Positions 1 through 8,661 of a stretch of DNA of 64,000 nucleotides are shown here, piece by piece (the stretch's first letter is position 1; every line of letters starts with the position of its first letter). Below the pieces are notes generated by a model. It was not told the origin of the DNA and searched no databases. It saw nothing but the letters and a program-made list of their open reading frames with translations. Both the position numbers and the translations under genes were made by a program. Origin of the DNA: Myxococcus landrumus (lineage in GTDB: Bacteria; Myxococcota; Myxococcia; Myxococcales; Myxococcaceae); contig NZ_CP071091.1 of NCBI RefSeq assembly GCF_017301635.1, forward strand, positions 2,678,001 to 2,742,000, in the 5' to 3' direction.

Positions 1-119
1 AATTTTCTGGTCATCCGCACAGGCGGAAGCAGACCTGTAGCACCCGGGGCCGACATGAACGTCGAGGGCCGGATGAAGGGCCCTTCGACTGGCTCACATC
101 CGAGGCCCTCTCCCCCCAC

Positions 120-3074
120 TCACTGGGCGGCGCAGGAGCGCCGGTAGGTGATGGCCACCTTGGCCCCCGGTGCGGGGACGTTGGTGAAGATGACGGTGTT
201 GGTGGGCGCGTCGTAGCGCCACCCCACCGCCGGCTGGCCGTTCACCGTCACCGTCACCGTGCCCGGCTCCGGCGCATCGCTCAGGGGGAAGCGGTCCTGC
301 GCGGAGAAGGCCTTGTTGGCCACCGCCGTCAGCAGCGGGCCGTAGTTGGCCGCGCACACGTTCATCACCTCGCCGCCCGTGCGCACCGTGGCCTCCGCGT
401 AGCGCGTCCCCGCGCCACCCGCCGTGGCACATGCCGCCGCCGTGGGAGCGATGGCGTAGAACGTGGCGCGCTGCGGTTGGTTCTGCCCCTTGAGCTGCTG
501 GGCCCACTGCACGTAGGTGTCCACCGCGTCGGGCGAGTGGTCGTCCTCGTCGCCGATGAAGACGACCACGAGCGCGGCCGAGTCCCGCAGGAACTTCAGG
601 TTGCCGTCGCGGGGCATGGCCGTGCGCGGGTCATCCGCGTTGTTCACCAAGGGCGGCGACAGCGCGCGGCGCATGGCCTCGAAGCCCTGCTCCACGTGCG
701 CGCACTGCCCCACCTGCACGTTCTGCTGGAGCGCCGCCGTCAGGTTGCCCATCGCCTGCGTGAGGATGCGAGGCCGGGAGTTGTCCACGGGGAAGAAGCG
801 CCCCGCCTCACCGCCTTCCGCGCCCCCCGGACACGCACCGGAGACAGGACCGATGCCCGTGGTGGTGACGGCCACATGGACGTCCACCTGCTTGGCGAGC
901 GCCGTGTCCACGAACGAGGGAACGGCGGCCACCAGCCGGGGATGCTCCTCCACCATGGACGCCGTGTTGTCGACGACGAAGAGGACGTCCACCTTGCTCA
1001 CGTCCTGCTGCGTGAAGGTGTCCGTCTTCTCCATCCGCTTGGAGGACTCGCCGATGAGCGGCACCAGCAGCGGCGCGGCCAGCTCGCTCGAGTTCACGAA
1101 CAGCGGCGACAGGTTCATCCCGTACACCTGCGCGGCGTACTCCACGTCCACCGTGAAGGCCTCGCCCGGCTGGAGCGTGAAGGGCTGGGGCGCGGGCACG
1201 CCGCTCACCGTGAACTCACCGTCCGTGGTGCCCGGGCCCACCCACACCCTGGAGACGGACACGGGCCTGGAGCACGCGTTGAGGTAGTTCACCTCGCGGG
1301 GCTCGGGCGGACAGTCGCGCCGCGCCACGCCCCAGTCCACATACCAGGGCGACGCCATCAGACAGGACATCTCGGATTGCGCCACCAGCGGCACCAACAG
1401 GAGCGGATTGGCCGGGTTCATCTGCTCCACCTGGGCCTCTCCCGTGAAGGAGCCGCCGAGAATCGGCGCGTTGAAGGCCACCTGGAAGCTGAACCAATCG
1501 CCCGGATAGAGGGTGACGCCGAAGAGGCCGCCACCCGGCAGGCTGAACACCCCGCCGCCGTTGTCGCGGAGCTGGACGTTCTTCACCGGGCAGATGTCCC
1601 GCCCCTTGTTCTCCAGCTTCACGCCCAACACCGCCCCCCGGCCCGGAATCACCGTGCCGAAGTCCACCACCGCGGGGGTGATGGCCAGCTCACAGGGCGC
1701 ATGCGCCAGCGCCTCGCCCCGGAAGGTGAGGTCCACCGTGCCCGTGGCATAGGCGTTGGTGCTCATCACCAACACCCCCGTCGCCCGGCCCGCGCGCGTG
1801 GGCTCGTAATAGACCGGGATGTTGACCTCCTGCCCCGGCTGCAACGTGTACGGCGTGGCCAGCGGCGCGTGGTTGAACTGGAGCGGCCCCGTCGGGTCCG
1901 TCCGCCACTCCAACGACTGGATGGTGAGCGTGCCCGCATTGGTGGCGCCGCAGTTCTTCACGTTGACCATGACGCGCGACTTGGAGCCCAGCGGCTGCAG
2001 GCCGAAGTCATGCGCCACCGGCGACACACACAGCTCCGCCGCGCCACCGAAGCCGCGCAACATCACGTCCGTGGTGGGGTGACGCCTGCTCGCCACGTGG
2101 TAGCGGGCCAGGTCCTCCGCGGGCCCCATGTGCCCCGGGCTGTAGCGGAACTGCACGCCGCGCACCTCGCCTGGCTGAAGCACCAGGGGGAAGCTCACGT
2201 TCGGCTGGGCCTGGGAGAAGGACGCGTCCGTGCCATCCAACGTCAGCCCCGTCACCGTCACCGGCTCCGTGCTGACGTTGCGGATGCGAGACTCACGGAT
2301 GTCATCCCGGTCCACGGGGACCGCCGCGAAGTCCACCACGGGAGGCTCGGCCACCACCGCCTGCTCCAGCGACTCGGCCGACAACTTCACGGACATGTCC
2401 GCGCAGCCACGGCACGGCGACACCGCCAGCGCCACCTGCTTGCGCCCCACCCTCGTCGGTCGGAACGTCAGCGCCAGCTCCGCGCGGCTTCTCGGCGCCA
2501 CCGACATGGGTGACACCTCGAACTCGTCGCGGTCCGCGCCCAGCATGCGAGGCATCACCTCCACGGGCAGCTCCGTGGGGTTGTCCAACGTCAACGTGAG
2601 CGTCTTCGTGGAGTCCGCCTCGATGCGCCCGAAGTCCAGTGCACCCGGTGACACCCGCGCCCACGCGGCCACGCCCTTCCCCGACAGGGGAACGCGCAGG
2701 AGGGGCTCGATCTGCGCGTCCGAGCGCACCACCAGCACCGCGTCCTGACCGCCTTCGAAGGTCGGTGTGTAGCGCACGCGAAGCGAGCGGGCACTGCCAG
2801 GTACCAGACTGTGCGGCCCTTCGTCCGTGAAGGTCGCCAGGTAGGCCCCTTCCGGGCCCTCCACCCAGACTTCGCTCACGTTGATGCGCGCGCGCCCCAC
2901 ATTGCGCAGCGAAATCTCCGTCTCGCGCGCGTCGTGGAGGGCGACTCTCTGGAAGTCCATCCCCCCGGGAGTCGCCGTCAGCCGCCCGTCCGCCAGCGTC
3001 GAGCGCTCACGGTCCGCACAGCCGACCACCAGCCCGAACACCGCGAAGGCCCACAAGCTCCTGCGCCACGTCAT
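120..3074 (-). CDS. ASH-repeat and VWA-domain lipoprotein
   Basis: Predicted outer or periplasmic lipoprotein of about 984 residues. The N-terminus is basic and then hydrophobic and ends in a lipobox (VVGC, Cys19), so lipidation at Cys19 is expected. At least six tandem immunoglobulin-like modules of the ASH/choice-of-anchor-D type follow, each opening with a variant of V/LDFG and containing L-x-N-x-G/C (for example LDFGRI, VDFAAV, HDFGLQ, VDFGTV, VDWGVA). From about residue 690 there is a von Willebrand factor A-like domain with DNTASM, close to the DxSxS MIDAS motif, so metal-dependent adhesion is plausible. A short beta-rich tail ends the protein. The ATG at 3074 is preferred over an in-frame GTG at 3083 because a purine-rich stretch lies just upstream. 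Such proteins are common in myxobacteria and usually have no assigned ligand. Function is inferred from domains only. Confidence 0.85.
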   Translation of the reverse strand: MTWRRSLWAFAVFGLVVGCADRERSTLADGRLTATPGGMDFQRVALHDARETEISLRNVGRARINVSEVWVEGPEGAYLATFTDEGPHSLVPGSARSLRVRYTPTFEGGQDAVLVVRSDAQIEPLLRVPLSGKGVAAWARVSPGALDFGRIEADSTKTLTLTLDNPTELPVEVMPRMLGADRDEFEVSPMSVAPRSRAELALTFRPTRVGRKQVALAVSPCRGCADMSVKLSAESLEQAVVAEPPVVDFAAVPVDRDDIRESRIRNVSTEPVTVTGLTLDGTDASFSQAQPNVSFPLVLQPGEVRGVQFRYSPGHMGPAEDLARYHVASRRHPTTDVMLRGFGGAAELCVSPVAHDFGLQPLGSKSRVMVNVKNCGATNAGTLTIQSLEWRTDPTGPLQFNHAPLATPYTLQPGQEVNIPVYYEPTRAGRATGVLVMSTNAYATGTVDLTFRGEALAHAPCELAITPAVVDFGTVIPGRGAVLGVKLENKGRDICPVKNVQLRDNGGGVFSLPGGGLFGVTLYPGDWFSFQVAFNAPILGGSFTGEAQVEQMNPANPLLLVPLVAQSEMSCLMASPWYVDWGVARRDCPPEPREVNYLNACSRPVSVSRVWVGPGTTDGEFTVSGVPAPQPFTLQPGEAFTVDVEYAAQVYGMNLSPLFVNSSELAAPLLVPLIGESSKRMEKTDTFTQQDVSKVDVLFVVDNTASMVEEHPRLVAAVPSFVDTALAKQVDVHVAVTTTGIGPVSGACPGGAEGGEAGRFFPVDNSRPRILTQAMGNLTAALQQNVQVGQCAHVEQGFEAMRRALSPPLVNNADDPRTAMPRDGNLKFLRDSAALVVVFIGDEDDHSPDAVDTYVQWAQQLKGQNQPQRATFYAIAPTAAACATAGGAGTRYAEATVRTGGEVMNVCAANYGPLLTAVANKAFSAQDRFPLSDAPEPGTVTVTVNGQPAVGWRYDAPTNTVIFTNVPAPGAKVAITYRRSCAAQ

Positions 3075-3233
3075 GGCCCCCACCCCTTCCCCGCTCCCGT
3101 CGACCGACTCCGCTCCGTTGCCTCACATGAGGACCTGGAGCGGCTCGGGGGGTGAAACTAGGCACCCACCCTTGGGCGAGCAACCACCCACGGGGACGAA
3201 TCCGGGTGTCAGGGAGCGGCGCGGATATCCCCT

Positions 3234-3878
3234 TCAAATCTTGGGGATGCGCAGCGTCTTGCTGATCATCGCGCTGCCGCTGGCCGCGTACAGCAGCACC
3301 AGCGGATGCAACACCAGCGGCCCCAACTCCCAGGCCCCTCCCCACATCGACTCGCCAATCCGGCCCTGCCACGTCGCCACCGCCAACACCAGCACCAGAC
3401 CCAGGCTGGTGGGGATGGGCGTGCCCTCGAAGTACTTCACCTTCCCCGACCCGTCCGACAGCTCCGCGGACGTGACGTTGAAGCGCGCCAGCCGGCTGAT
3501 GCCGCAGGCGACGAAGTACAGGAGCACCGCCACGTCCAGCGCCCCACGCATCCCCACCGCGAAGGCCAGCGCCGCCGGCGCCATGCCAAAGGAGATGACG
3601 TCCGCCAGTGAGTCCAGGTCCGCCCCCAGGGGCGACTTCTTGAACCGCCAGCGGGCGATGCGCCCATCCAGGAAGTCCATCACCAACGCCAACGGCATCA
3701 ACGCGAACGCCACCCACAGCCACGTCTCCCGGCCGGTGGCCAGGTACTGCATCGCGGAGAGGATGGCCCCCGTCCCCGCGAAGCCGTTGCCCAGCGTCAC
3801 GAAGTCGGCGAGCACGAAGGTGCGAATCATCGAGAAGTGGCGGCGTGGGCGACGGGCACGCGGCTGCTCGGTCGTCAT
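3234..3878 (-). CDS. pssA: CDP-diacylglycerol--serine O-phosphatidyltransferase
   Basis: Integral membrane enzyme that transfers a phosphatidyl group from CDP-diacylglycerol to L-serine, giving phosphatidylserine, the precursor of phosphatidylethanolamine. The CDP-alcohol phosphotransferase signature DGxxAR-x8-G-x3-D-x3-D is complete (DGRIAR, then GADLDSLAD), including the catalytic aspartates. Several hydrophobic segments follow, and the 214-residue length fits the short bacterial PssA type. The motif VTLGNGFAG near the N-terminus and ISFGMAPA after the signature are typical of PssA rather than PgsA. The start at 3878 has an AGGAG box about 9 bases upstream. It reads away from the penicillin-acylase gene. 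PssA is favoured over other CDP-alcohol transferases by these motifs. Confidence 0.9.
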   Translation of the reverse strand: MTTEQPRARRPRRHFSMIRTFVLADFVTLGNGFAGTGAILSAMQYLATGRETWLWVAFALMPLALVMDFLDGRIARWRFKKSPLGADLDSLADVISFGMAPAALAFAVGMRGALDVAVLLYFVACGISRLARFNVTSAELSDGSGKVKYFEGTPIPTSLGLVLVLAVATWQGRIGESMWGGAWELGPLVLHPLVLLYAASGSAMISKTLRIPKI

Positions 3879-3991
3879 ATCCGCGCTCTCCTAGCACACT
3901 GACCCCACTCCCCCCGACCCCCACCCCGTTGATTCATGCCGCAGTGCGTCTGACTTTAGGCTCCCGGCAAAAGTCAATCTTCAGAAAACTT

Positions 3992-4021
3992 TTGACGGGT
4001 GGATCAGCCCCTTCCTACGCT
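3992..4021 (+). promoter_or_regulatory. Candidate sigma70 promoter for the acylase gene
   Basis: TTGACG at 3992-3997 and TACGCT at 4016-4021 are separated by 18 bases, in an AT-richer pocket. Initiation would fall only a few bases before the ATG at 4033. No Shine-Dalgarno sequence is visible there, so the mRNA might be nearly leaderless. Based on motif matching only. Confidence 0.35.
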
Positions 4022-4032
4022 CGTCAGTTGCC

Positions 4033-6567
4033 ATGAAAACTTTTCGAGCAGTGTTCTCCCCGCGCGGGGCGCCCTTGAAGTCCGGGCGTACTCGATGGCA
4101 CCTCCCCCTCCTCGCCGGGCTGAGCCTGGCCTTCGCCACCGCCTGCGGTGAGGATGATGACGGCGGCCCGAAGCTGCCACCCGAAGAGCCGCCCAAGTAC
4201 GAAGCGACCATCCGCCGGACGTCGCACGGCATCCCCCACATCACCGCCAAGAACATGGCCAGCCTGTCCTACGGACAGGGCTATGCGTTCGCGAAGGACC
4301 ACGTCTGTATCCTGTCGGACCAGATCATCAAGGTCCGCGGTGAGCGCGCGCGCTACATGGGCCAGGGCCCCGGCAACACCTTTGTGGGCAGCGACTTCGG
4401 CTACCGCGTCCTCCAGCTCCACGAGAAGGCCGAGGCCGCCTTCCCCAAGCTCCCCGCCGACATCCAGGAGATGTTCCAGGGCTACGTCGCGGGCTTCAAC
4501 CGCTATGTGACGGAGACGCCGCCGGAGAACCTCCCGAAGCCCTGCACCAACGCGCCCTGGGTCAAGCCCATCACCGCCGTGGACCTGTTCGCCTACGACA
4601 TCAGCGTGGGCCTTGCGGGCAGCAGCTACCAGCTCATCCTCGCCATCGCCGCGGCCACGCCGCCCATCACCGGCGCGAGCACCGAGGGCCGCCCGCCGAT
4701 GGACAGCTTCAAGGTGGAGCGTCCGGAGCACCACAGCGTGGGTAGCAACGGCTGGGCCATTGGCGCGGACCGTGCCGCCAACAAGCGCGGCATGGTGGTG
4801 GCCAACCCGCACTTCCCCTGGGAGGGCGAGCTGAAGCTCTGGGAGAGCCACCTCACCGTCCCCGGCGAGCTCAACGTCTATGGCGTGGGCCTGCTGGGCG
4901 TGCCCGCGGTGCTCATCGGCTTCAACGACCACGTGGCCTGGACGCACACCTTCTCGTCCGGTCAGCGCATGACGCTCTACGGGCTGCAGCTCGTGCCGGG
5001 CAAGCCCACCCGCTACAAGTACGGCAGCGGGGAGCGAGACATGGTCGCCCGCGACATCACCGTCCTGGTGAAGCTGCCGGAAGGTTCGGTGACGAGCATC
5101 ACCCAGCGGTTCTACAGCAGCCACTACGGCCCGGTCATCGCCATCCCCGGCGTGGCGCCGTGGACCGCGCAGTCGGTGCTCTCCGTCCGCGACGCCAACC
5201 TGGACAACACGCAGCTCGTCTCCCAGTTCGTGGGGATGAACCGGGCCAAGAGCCTGGCGGAGTTCCAGAGCGTGTATGAGAAGGTGCAGGGCATCCCCTG
5301 GGTCAACACCATGGCCGCGGACCGGGATGGCAACGTCTGGTACGCCGACGCCACGCCCACGCCCAACCTCAGCGAGCAGGCCATCGCCATGTGGCGCGCG
5401 GCCTCCAACATGCCGGGCACGCCGACCTTCAACATCTGGCGCGAGATGGGCCTGGTGCTGCTCGACGGAAGCAACCCGGAGAACGAGTGGCGTGACGTCG
5501 CCAACGCGCGCGGCCCCGGCCTGGTGCCCTACAGCGGCATTCCCAAGCTTTCCCGCCGCGACTTCGTCTTCAACGCCAACGACAGCTACTGGCTGGCCAA
5601 CCCCGCGCAGCCGCTCACCGGCTACTCCCCCATGCACGGCCTGGAGGGCGTGGGCCAGTCGCCGCGCACGCGCATGAACGCCGTGCTGCTCACGGAGAAG
5701 AATGGCGCGTCCGGCGCCGACAACCTGTTCACCGTGGCGGAGCTGGAGAACGCCATCCTGGGCAACCGCGGCATGACGGCGGAGCTCTTGAGGGACCAGG
5801 TCGTGGCGCGCTGCACGGGCGTGCCGACGGTGCAGGTCAACACCACCGTCATCAACATCAGCCAGGGCTGCGCGGCGCTGGCCGCGTGGGACGGGCGCTA
5901 CGACGCGACCAGCAAGGGCGCGGCCCTGTGGCGTGAGTTCAGCGGCTCCTTCAGCATGGGTGAGCTGTCCACGGGCGTCTCCGGCGCGGGCACCAGCTCG
6001 CTGTACGCGGAGCTCTTCGACGCGACCAAGCCCATCGAGACGCCTCGCACGCTGAAGGCCGCGCCGACGGACGGCAGCGCGGACTCCGTGCTCGTCGCCC
6101 TGGCCAACGCGGTGTACCGGCTGGGCCTGGCGCGGATTCCGGTGGATGCCCCGCTGGGCCAGTCGCAGTACAGCACCCGCGTGGACGGCAAGCGCATCCC
6201 CATCCACGGTGGTGGCGCCTACGACGGCACGGCCAACATCGTCTCCTGGGGCACGCTCAAGTCCACCACGCCTGACTCCGACTTCAGCGCGGTGCGCGGC
6301 ACGAACCTCATCAACAGCCGCACCAACCTGACCGACACCGGCTACGTCATCAACAACGGCAGCAGCTTCATCATGGCCATGGAGTTCACCGAGAAGAGCG
6401 TCAGCGGGCGCGCGGTGCTCACCTACAGCCAGTCCAGCGACAAGGCCTCGCCGTACTTCGCGGACCAGACGGAGCTGTTCTCCAACAAGCAGTGGCGCCC
6501 CATCGTCTTCACCGAGGAGGCCATCACCGCCGCCAAGGTCGACGAGGTGACCATCTCCGGCAACTGA
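4033..6567 (+). CDS. Penicillin acylase family lipoprotein (Ntn hydrolase)
   Basis: Predicted secreted amidohydrolase of the penicillin amidase/acyl-homoserine-lactone acylase family, which cleaves N-acyl amide bonds. It should mature autocatalytically into alpha and beta chains. The first 38 residues carry a basic region, a hydrophobic core and a Cys38 lipobox, followed by an acidic stretch, so it is probably a lipoprotein. The nucleophile is the Ser of VGSNGWAIG (Ser238), which would become the N-terminus of the beta chain. The following ANPHFPW and the GFNDHVAWTHT segment are family landmarks. The length (844 residues) is normal for the precursor. Substrate cannot be read from sequence; cyclic lipopeptide (aculeacin-type) and acyl-homoserine lactone acylases are both in the family. 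A strong terminator follows. Confidence 0.88.
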   Translation: MKTFRAVFSPRGAPLKSGRTRWHLPLLAGLSLAFATACGEDDDGGPKLPPEEPPKYEATIRRTSHGIPHITAKNMASLSYGQGYAFAKDHVCILSDQIIKVRGERARYMGQGPGNTFVGSDFGYRVLQLHEKAEAAFPKLPADIQEMFQGYVAGFNRYVTETPPENLPKPCTNAPWVKPITAVDLFAYDISVGLAGSSYQLILAIAAATPPITGASTEGRPPMDSFKVERPEHHSVGSNGWAIGADRAANKRGMVVANPHFPWEGELKLWESHLTVPGELNVYGVGLLGVPAVLIGFNDHVAWTHTFSSGQRMTLYGLQLVPGKPTRYKYGSGERDMVARDITVLVKLPEGSVTSITQRFYSSHYGPVIAIPGVAPWTAQSVLSVRDANLDNTQLVSQFVGMNRAKSLAEFQSVYEKVQGIPWVNTMAADRDGNVWYADATPTPNLSEQAIAMWRAASNMPGTPTFNIWREMGLVLLDGSNPENEWRDVANARGPGLVPYSGIPKLSRRDFVFNANDSYWLANPAQPLTGYSPMHGLEGVGQSPRTRMNAVLLTEKNGASGADNLFTVAELENAILGNRGMTAELLRDQVVARCTGVPTVQVNTTVINISQGCAALAAWDGRYDATSKGAALWREFSGSFSMGELSTGVSGAGTSSLYAELFDATKPIETPRTLKAAPTDGSADSVLVALANAVYRLGLARIPVDAPLGQSQYSTRVDGKRIPIHGGGAYDGTANIVSWGTLKSTTPDSDFSAVRGTNLINSRTNLTDTGYVINNGSSFIMAMEFTEKSVSGRAVLTYSQSSDKASPYFADQTELFSNKQWRPIVFTEEAITAAKVDEVTISGN

Positions 6568-6869
6568 TGTCCCGCGGCCCTTCCTCGCGAAGGGATGCGC
6601 GTTGAAGTCCAGGCCCCCGCCCACCCGGCGGGGGCCTTTTTGTTGCCGTCCACCACGCGACACCCGCCTGCGCGAAAAGAACCGCGCGCGGACACTCCGG
6701 GAGACGCGGAGGCGGTCCATTGTCCGCCGGGTGATGCCCGCCCCGGCAGGCCGCTTCCGCGAAGGCGAGATGATCCCAGGATGGGCAGGCAGACCGCCCG
6801 GCACCGCCCAGCCTCACGCGGTGAAACGGCCCCGGGAGCACCGGTACTGCGAAGGAGCGGCAGCTCGCC
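6568..6869. other. Intergenic region after the acylase
   Basis: About 300 bases holding the terminator at 6612-6641. The remaining GC-rich stretch shows no convincing ORF, promoter or repeat. Confidence 0.5.
6612..6641 (+). terminator. Rho-independent terminator
   Basis: A perfect 10-bp GC stem (6612-6621 paired with 6627-6636) with a 5-base loop is followed directly by TTTTT. It lies about 45 bases after the acylase stop codon and is the clearest intrinsic terminator in the window. Confidence 0.85.
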
Positions 6870-7316
6870 ATGGCGACAACCGTCTACAAGACAGCCCTCA
6901 TCGACCGCGTCTTCTTCCTGCGCTGGGAGTCGCCTCCCAATCGAGAAGATATCCAAGCCGTCTTCGAGGAGATGCGGGAGACCCACGAGCGGCTCAAGCC
7001 GCCCCTGGTGCTGGTGGCGAGCCTGTCCTCGAGGTCCGCCGTCCCCAACTCCGAGCAGCGCAACAACCTCTCCGCCTTCCAGTCCGACGCGCGGCCGCTC
7101 TTCACGGAGATCCACGCCATCGTCGAGGGCAACGACCTCCAGTACAACCTCCAGCGCGTCATCATCGCGGGCATCAACATCATCACGCGCACCCATGAGG
7201 AGACGCTCCAGCGCGTCCACCAGCGCGCCGAGCAGGTGGCGCCGCTGCTGACCCACAGCCTGGGCGTGGATGGGCCGAAGGTCATCGAGGAGGCGCGCAA
7301 GCGCGGCGTCGTGTGA
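6870..7316 (+). CDS. Hypothetical protein, possibly STAS/SpoIIAA-like
   Basis: A 148-residue soluble protein with no signal peptide or membrane segment. It opens with alternating beta and alpha character (VYKTALIDRVFFLRWES, then a helix). A hydrophobic strand, LVLVASLSSRS, follows, with long amphipathic helices to the end. This pattern resembles small STAS/SpoIIAA-like proteins common in myxobacteria, but I see no diagnostic phosphorylatable serine motif, so the fold is a guess. The start ATG has AAGGAG about 13 bases upstream, which is rather far. It converges with the ThiF-like gene and stands alone behind a terminator, so it is probably monocistronic. The coding pattern is good and the gene looks real; its role is unknown. 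Confidence 0.6.
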   Translation: MATTVYKTALIDRVFFLRWESPPNREDIQAVFEEMRETHERLKPPLVLVASLSSRSAVPNSEQRNNLSAFQSDARPLFTEIHAIVEGNDLQYNLQRVIIAGINIITRTHEETLQRVHQRAEQVAPLLTHSLGVDGPKVIEEARKRGVV

Positions 7317-7343
7317 CGGCGGCGAGGGCGCGCCGGCCCGCGC

Positions 7344-8159
7344 TCATGCGGGCTGTCGCGCCGGCACCGGCGTCCGACCCGCGGCGGCTCGCACATAGCG
7401 GTGGTCGAACAAGTCCACGTAGAGGTACTCCGGCCAGGACACCATGGCCCGAGCCCCCAGCATCACCCCACGCATCAGCTCGCTCACCATCATGCCGGCC
7501 GCGGTGGTGGCGCCCACGACACACGTGGGCGCGTGCCCCCGCCCCGCGTAGCAGGACTCCATGACGTCCTGGAGCAGATAGCTGCCCAGGTGGGGAATGA
7601 TGGCCGGCAGATCCACGCGGCCATCCGGGAGGATGTAGAGCTCTTCGTACAGCGGTGCATCCGGTTGAAAGACATGCAACGCCGCGCCGAAGCCCAACAT
7701 CAGCCCCGTCATCGCGGGCACGCCCCGCGCGCGGCATGCGCGGTGGAGGGCCTGCTTGGCGCTCCCCCCCGCGATGTCGATGACCTCCACCACGTAGTCC
7801 ACCGGAGGAAGTCCCTCGCCACCGTCGAGCACCGTCTCCACGTTGGCGGCCGTGACGCCCTCCATCACCCGGCGCAGACGCAGCGAGGGGTGGATGTCCA
7901 GACACATCCGCCCCACGACCTCCACCTTGGATTGCCCCAGTGTGCTCTCGAAACAGCCCACCTGCCGGTTCATGTTGTGACGCTCGTAGGTGTCGAAGTC
8001 CGCGAGCGTCAGGCACCCCAGGCCCAGCCGGACCAGGTCCACCGCGCACTGCCCTCCAGCGCCCCCCACGCCGGCGACGAGCACGTGCGTGCGGGCCAAT
8101 CGCTGCATCACATCCGGACTGATGACTCCCAGGTTGCGCTCGAAACGGGGCTCCACCAT
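7344..8159 (-). CDS. ThiF/HesA family adenylyltransferase (E1-like)
   Basis: E1-like enzyme of the ThiF/MoeB/TcdA superfamily, which uses ATP to adenylate a carboxylate (often a ubiquitin-like C-terminus or a modified tRNA base). The Rossmann loop GVGGAGG is near residue 27, followed by the acidic end of strand 2 (LADFD), the conserved N-x-x-R-Q (NMNRQV) and the lysine of SKVEV. Nucleotide binding therefore looks intact. The zinc CxxC pairs typical of MoeB are not evident, and no ubiquitin-like partner is encoded nearby. The start at 8159 is chosen because GGAGG lies about 6 bases upstream; the frame stays open upstream to 8255. At 271 residues it is near the TcdA/ThiF single-domain size. Substrate unknown. 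Confidence 0.8.
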   Translation of the reverse strand: MVEPRFERNLGVISPDVMQRLARTHVLVAGVGGAGGQCAVDLVRLGLGCLTLADFDTYERHNMNRQVGCFESTLGQSKVEVVGRMCLDIHPSLRLRRVMEGVTAANVETVLDGGEGLPPVDYVVEVIDIAGGSAKQALHRACRARGVPAMTGLMLGFGAALHVFQPDAPLYEELYILPDGRVDLPAIIPHLGSYLLQDVMESCYAGRGHAPTCVVGATTAAGMMVSELMRGVMLGARAMVSWPEYLYVDLFDHRYVRAAAGRTPVPARQPA

Positions 8160-8661
8160 GACGCCTCCACGTTCTCCCCGCGAAGCGCCAAGGCCCGCGT
8201 CACACGCGGCGCCCTCTGCCCTCCCAGGTCCCGTCGATGTGGGCTCTCCAACCAAGACCCGGGAGGGGCAACCACCCCCCAGATGTTCACCACTCCCCCT
8301 CCCCCCAGCAGGGTGTCCACCCGAAGGCGCTTCGAACGTCTGCTTTCAGGGTGTCCCAACCTCACTGCTCACAATCACATCCTCGTGGGTCTTCCCCGCA
8401 TGCCGATGACGCGTGCTCCACCCTGAGCTTCGCCACGCCCGTGACACCACATCCGTGATGCGCCTGCTTCAGTCGTGAAGTGGGGTCCTCCGCACCACAC
8501 CCGCGAGGAATGTCAGACGGTTGCTTCAAAGTGGACTTCACGCGTGGAGTCCATGGATAGAAGGGCCTCCGCGAGTTTCAAGCGTTCAGAGTCTGGCTTG
8601 GATTCTGCTCAACGGGTGACACGGGCTTCACCGAACCCCTCTTCTTCGATTCGAGGTTCCT
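8160..8661. other. Long divergent intergenic region
   Basis: About 500 bases between the divergent ThiF-like and hydrolase genes, less GC-rich than the coding DNA. It carries the candidate sigma54 promoter at 8594-8609. No convincing small gene or RNA was recognised. Confidence 0.5.
8594..8609 (+). promoter_or_regulatory. Candidate sigma54 (-24/-12) promoter
   Basis: TGGC at 8594-8597 and TGCT at 8606-8609 place the invariant GG and GC exactly 10 bases apart, as the sigma54 consensus requires. Initiation would be near 8620, about 40 bases before the lipoprotein start. A sigma54 activator gene (10081-11871) lies just beyond the hydrolase. The remaining consensus positions match only partly. 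Confidence 0.45.

Noticed and set aside
1..119. Left-end sequence with a 12-bp palindrome at 75-86
   Set aside because: No U-tract or gene is seen; a short GC palindrome is expected by chance here.
4024..6804. A 926-codon open frame on the minus strand opposite the acylase gene
   Set aside because: It is antisense to a gene with clear family motifs; GC-rich codon bias of the real gene keeps the opposite frame open. Composition is Arg/Ala/His/Gly-rich without any motif.
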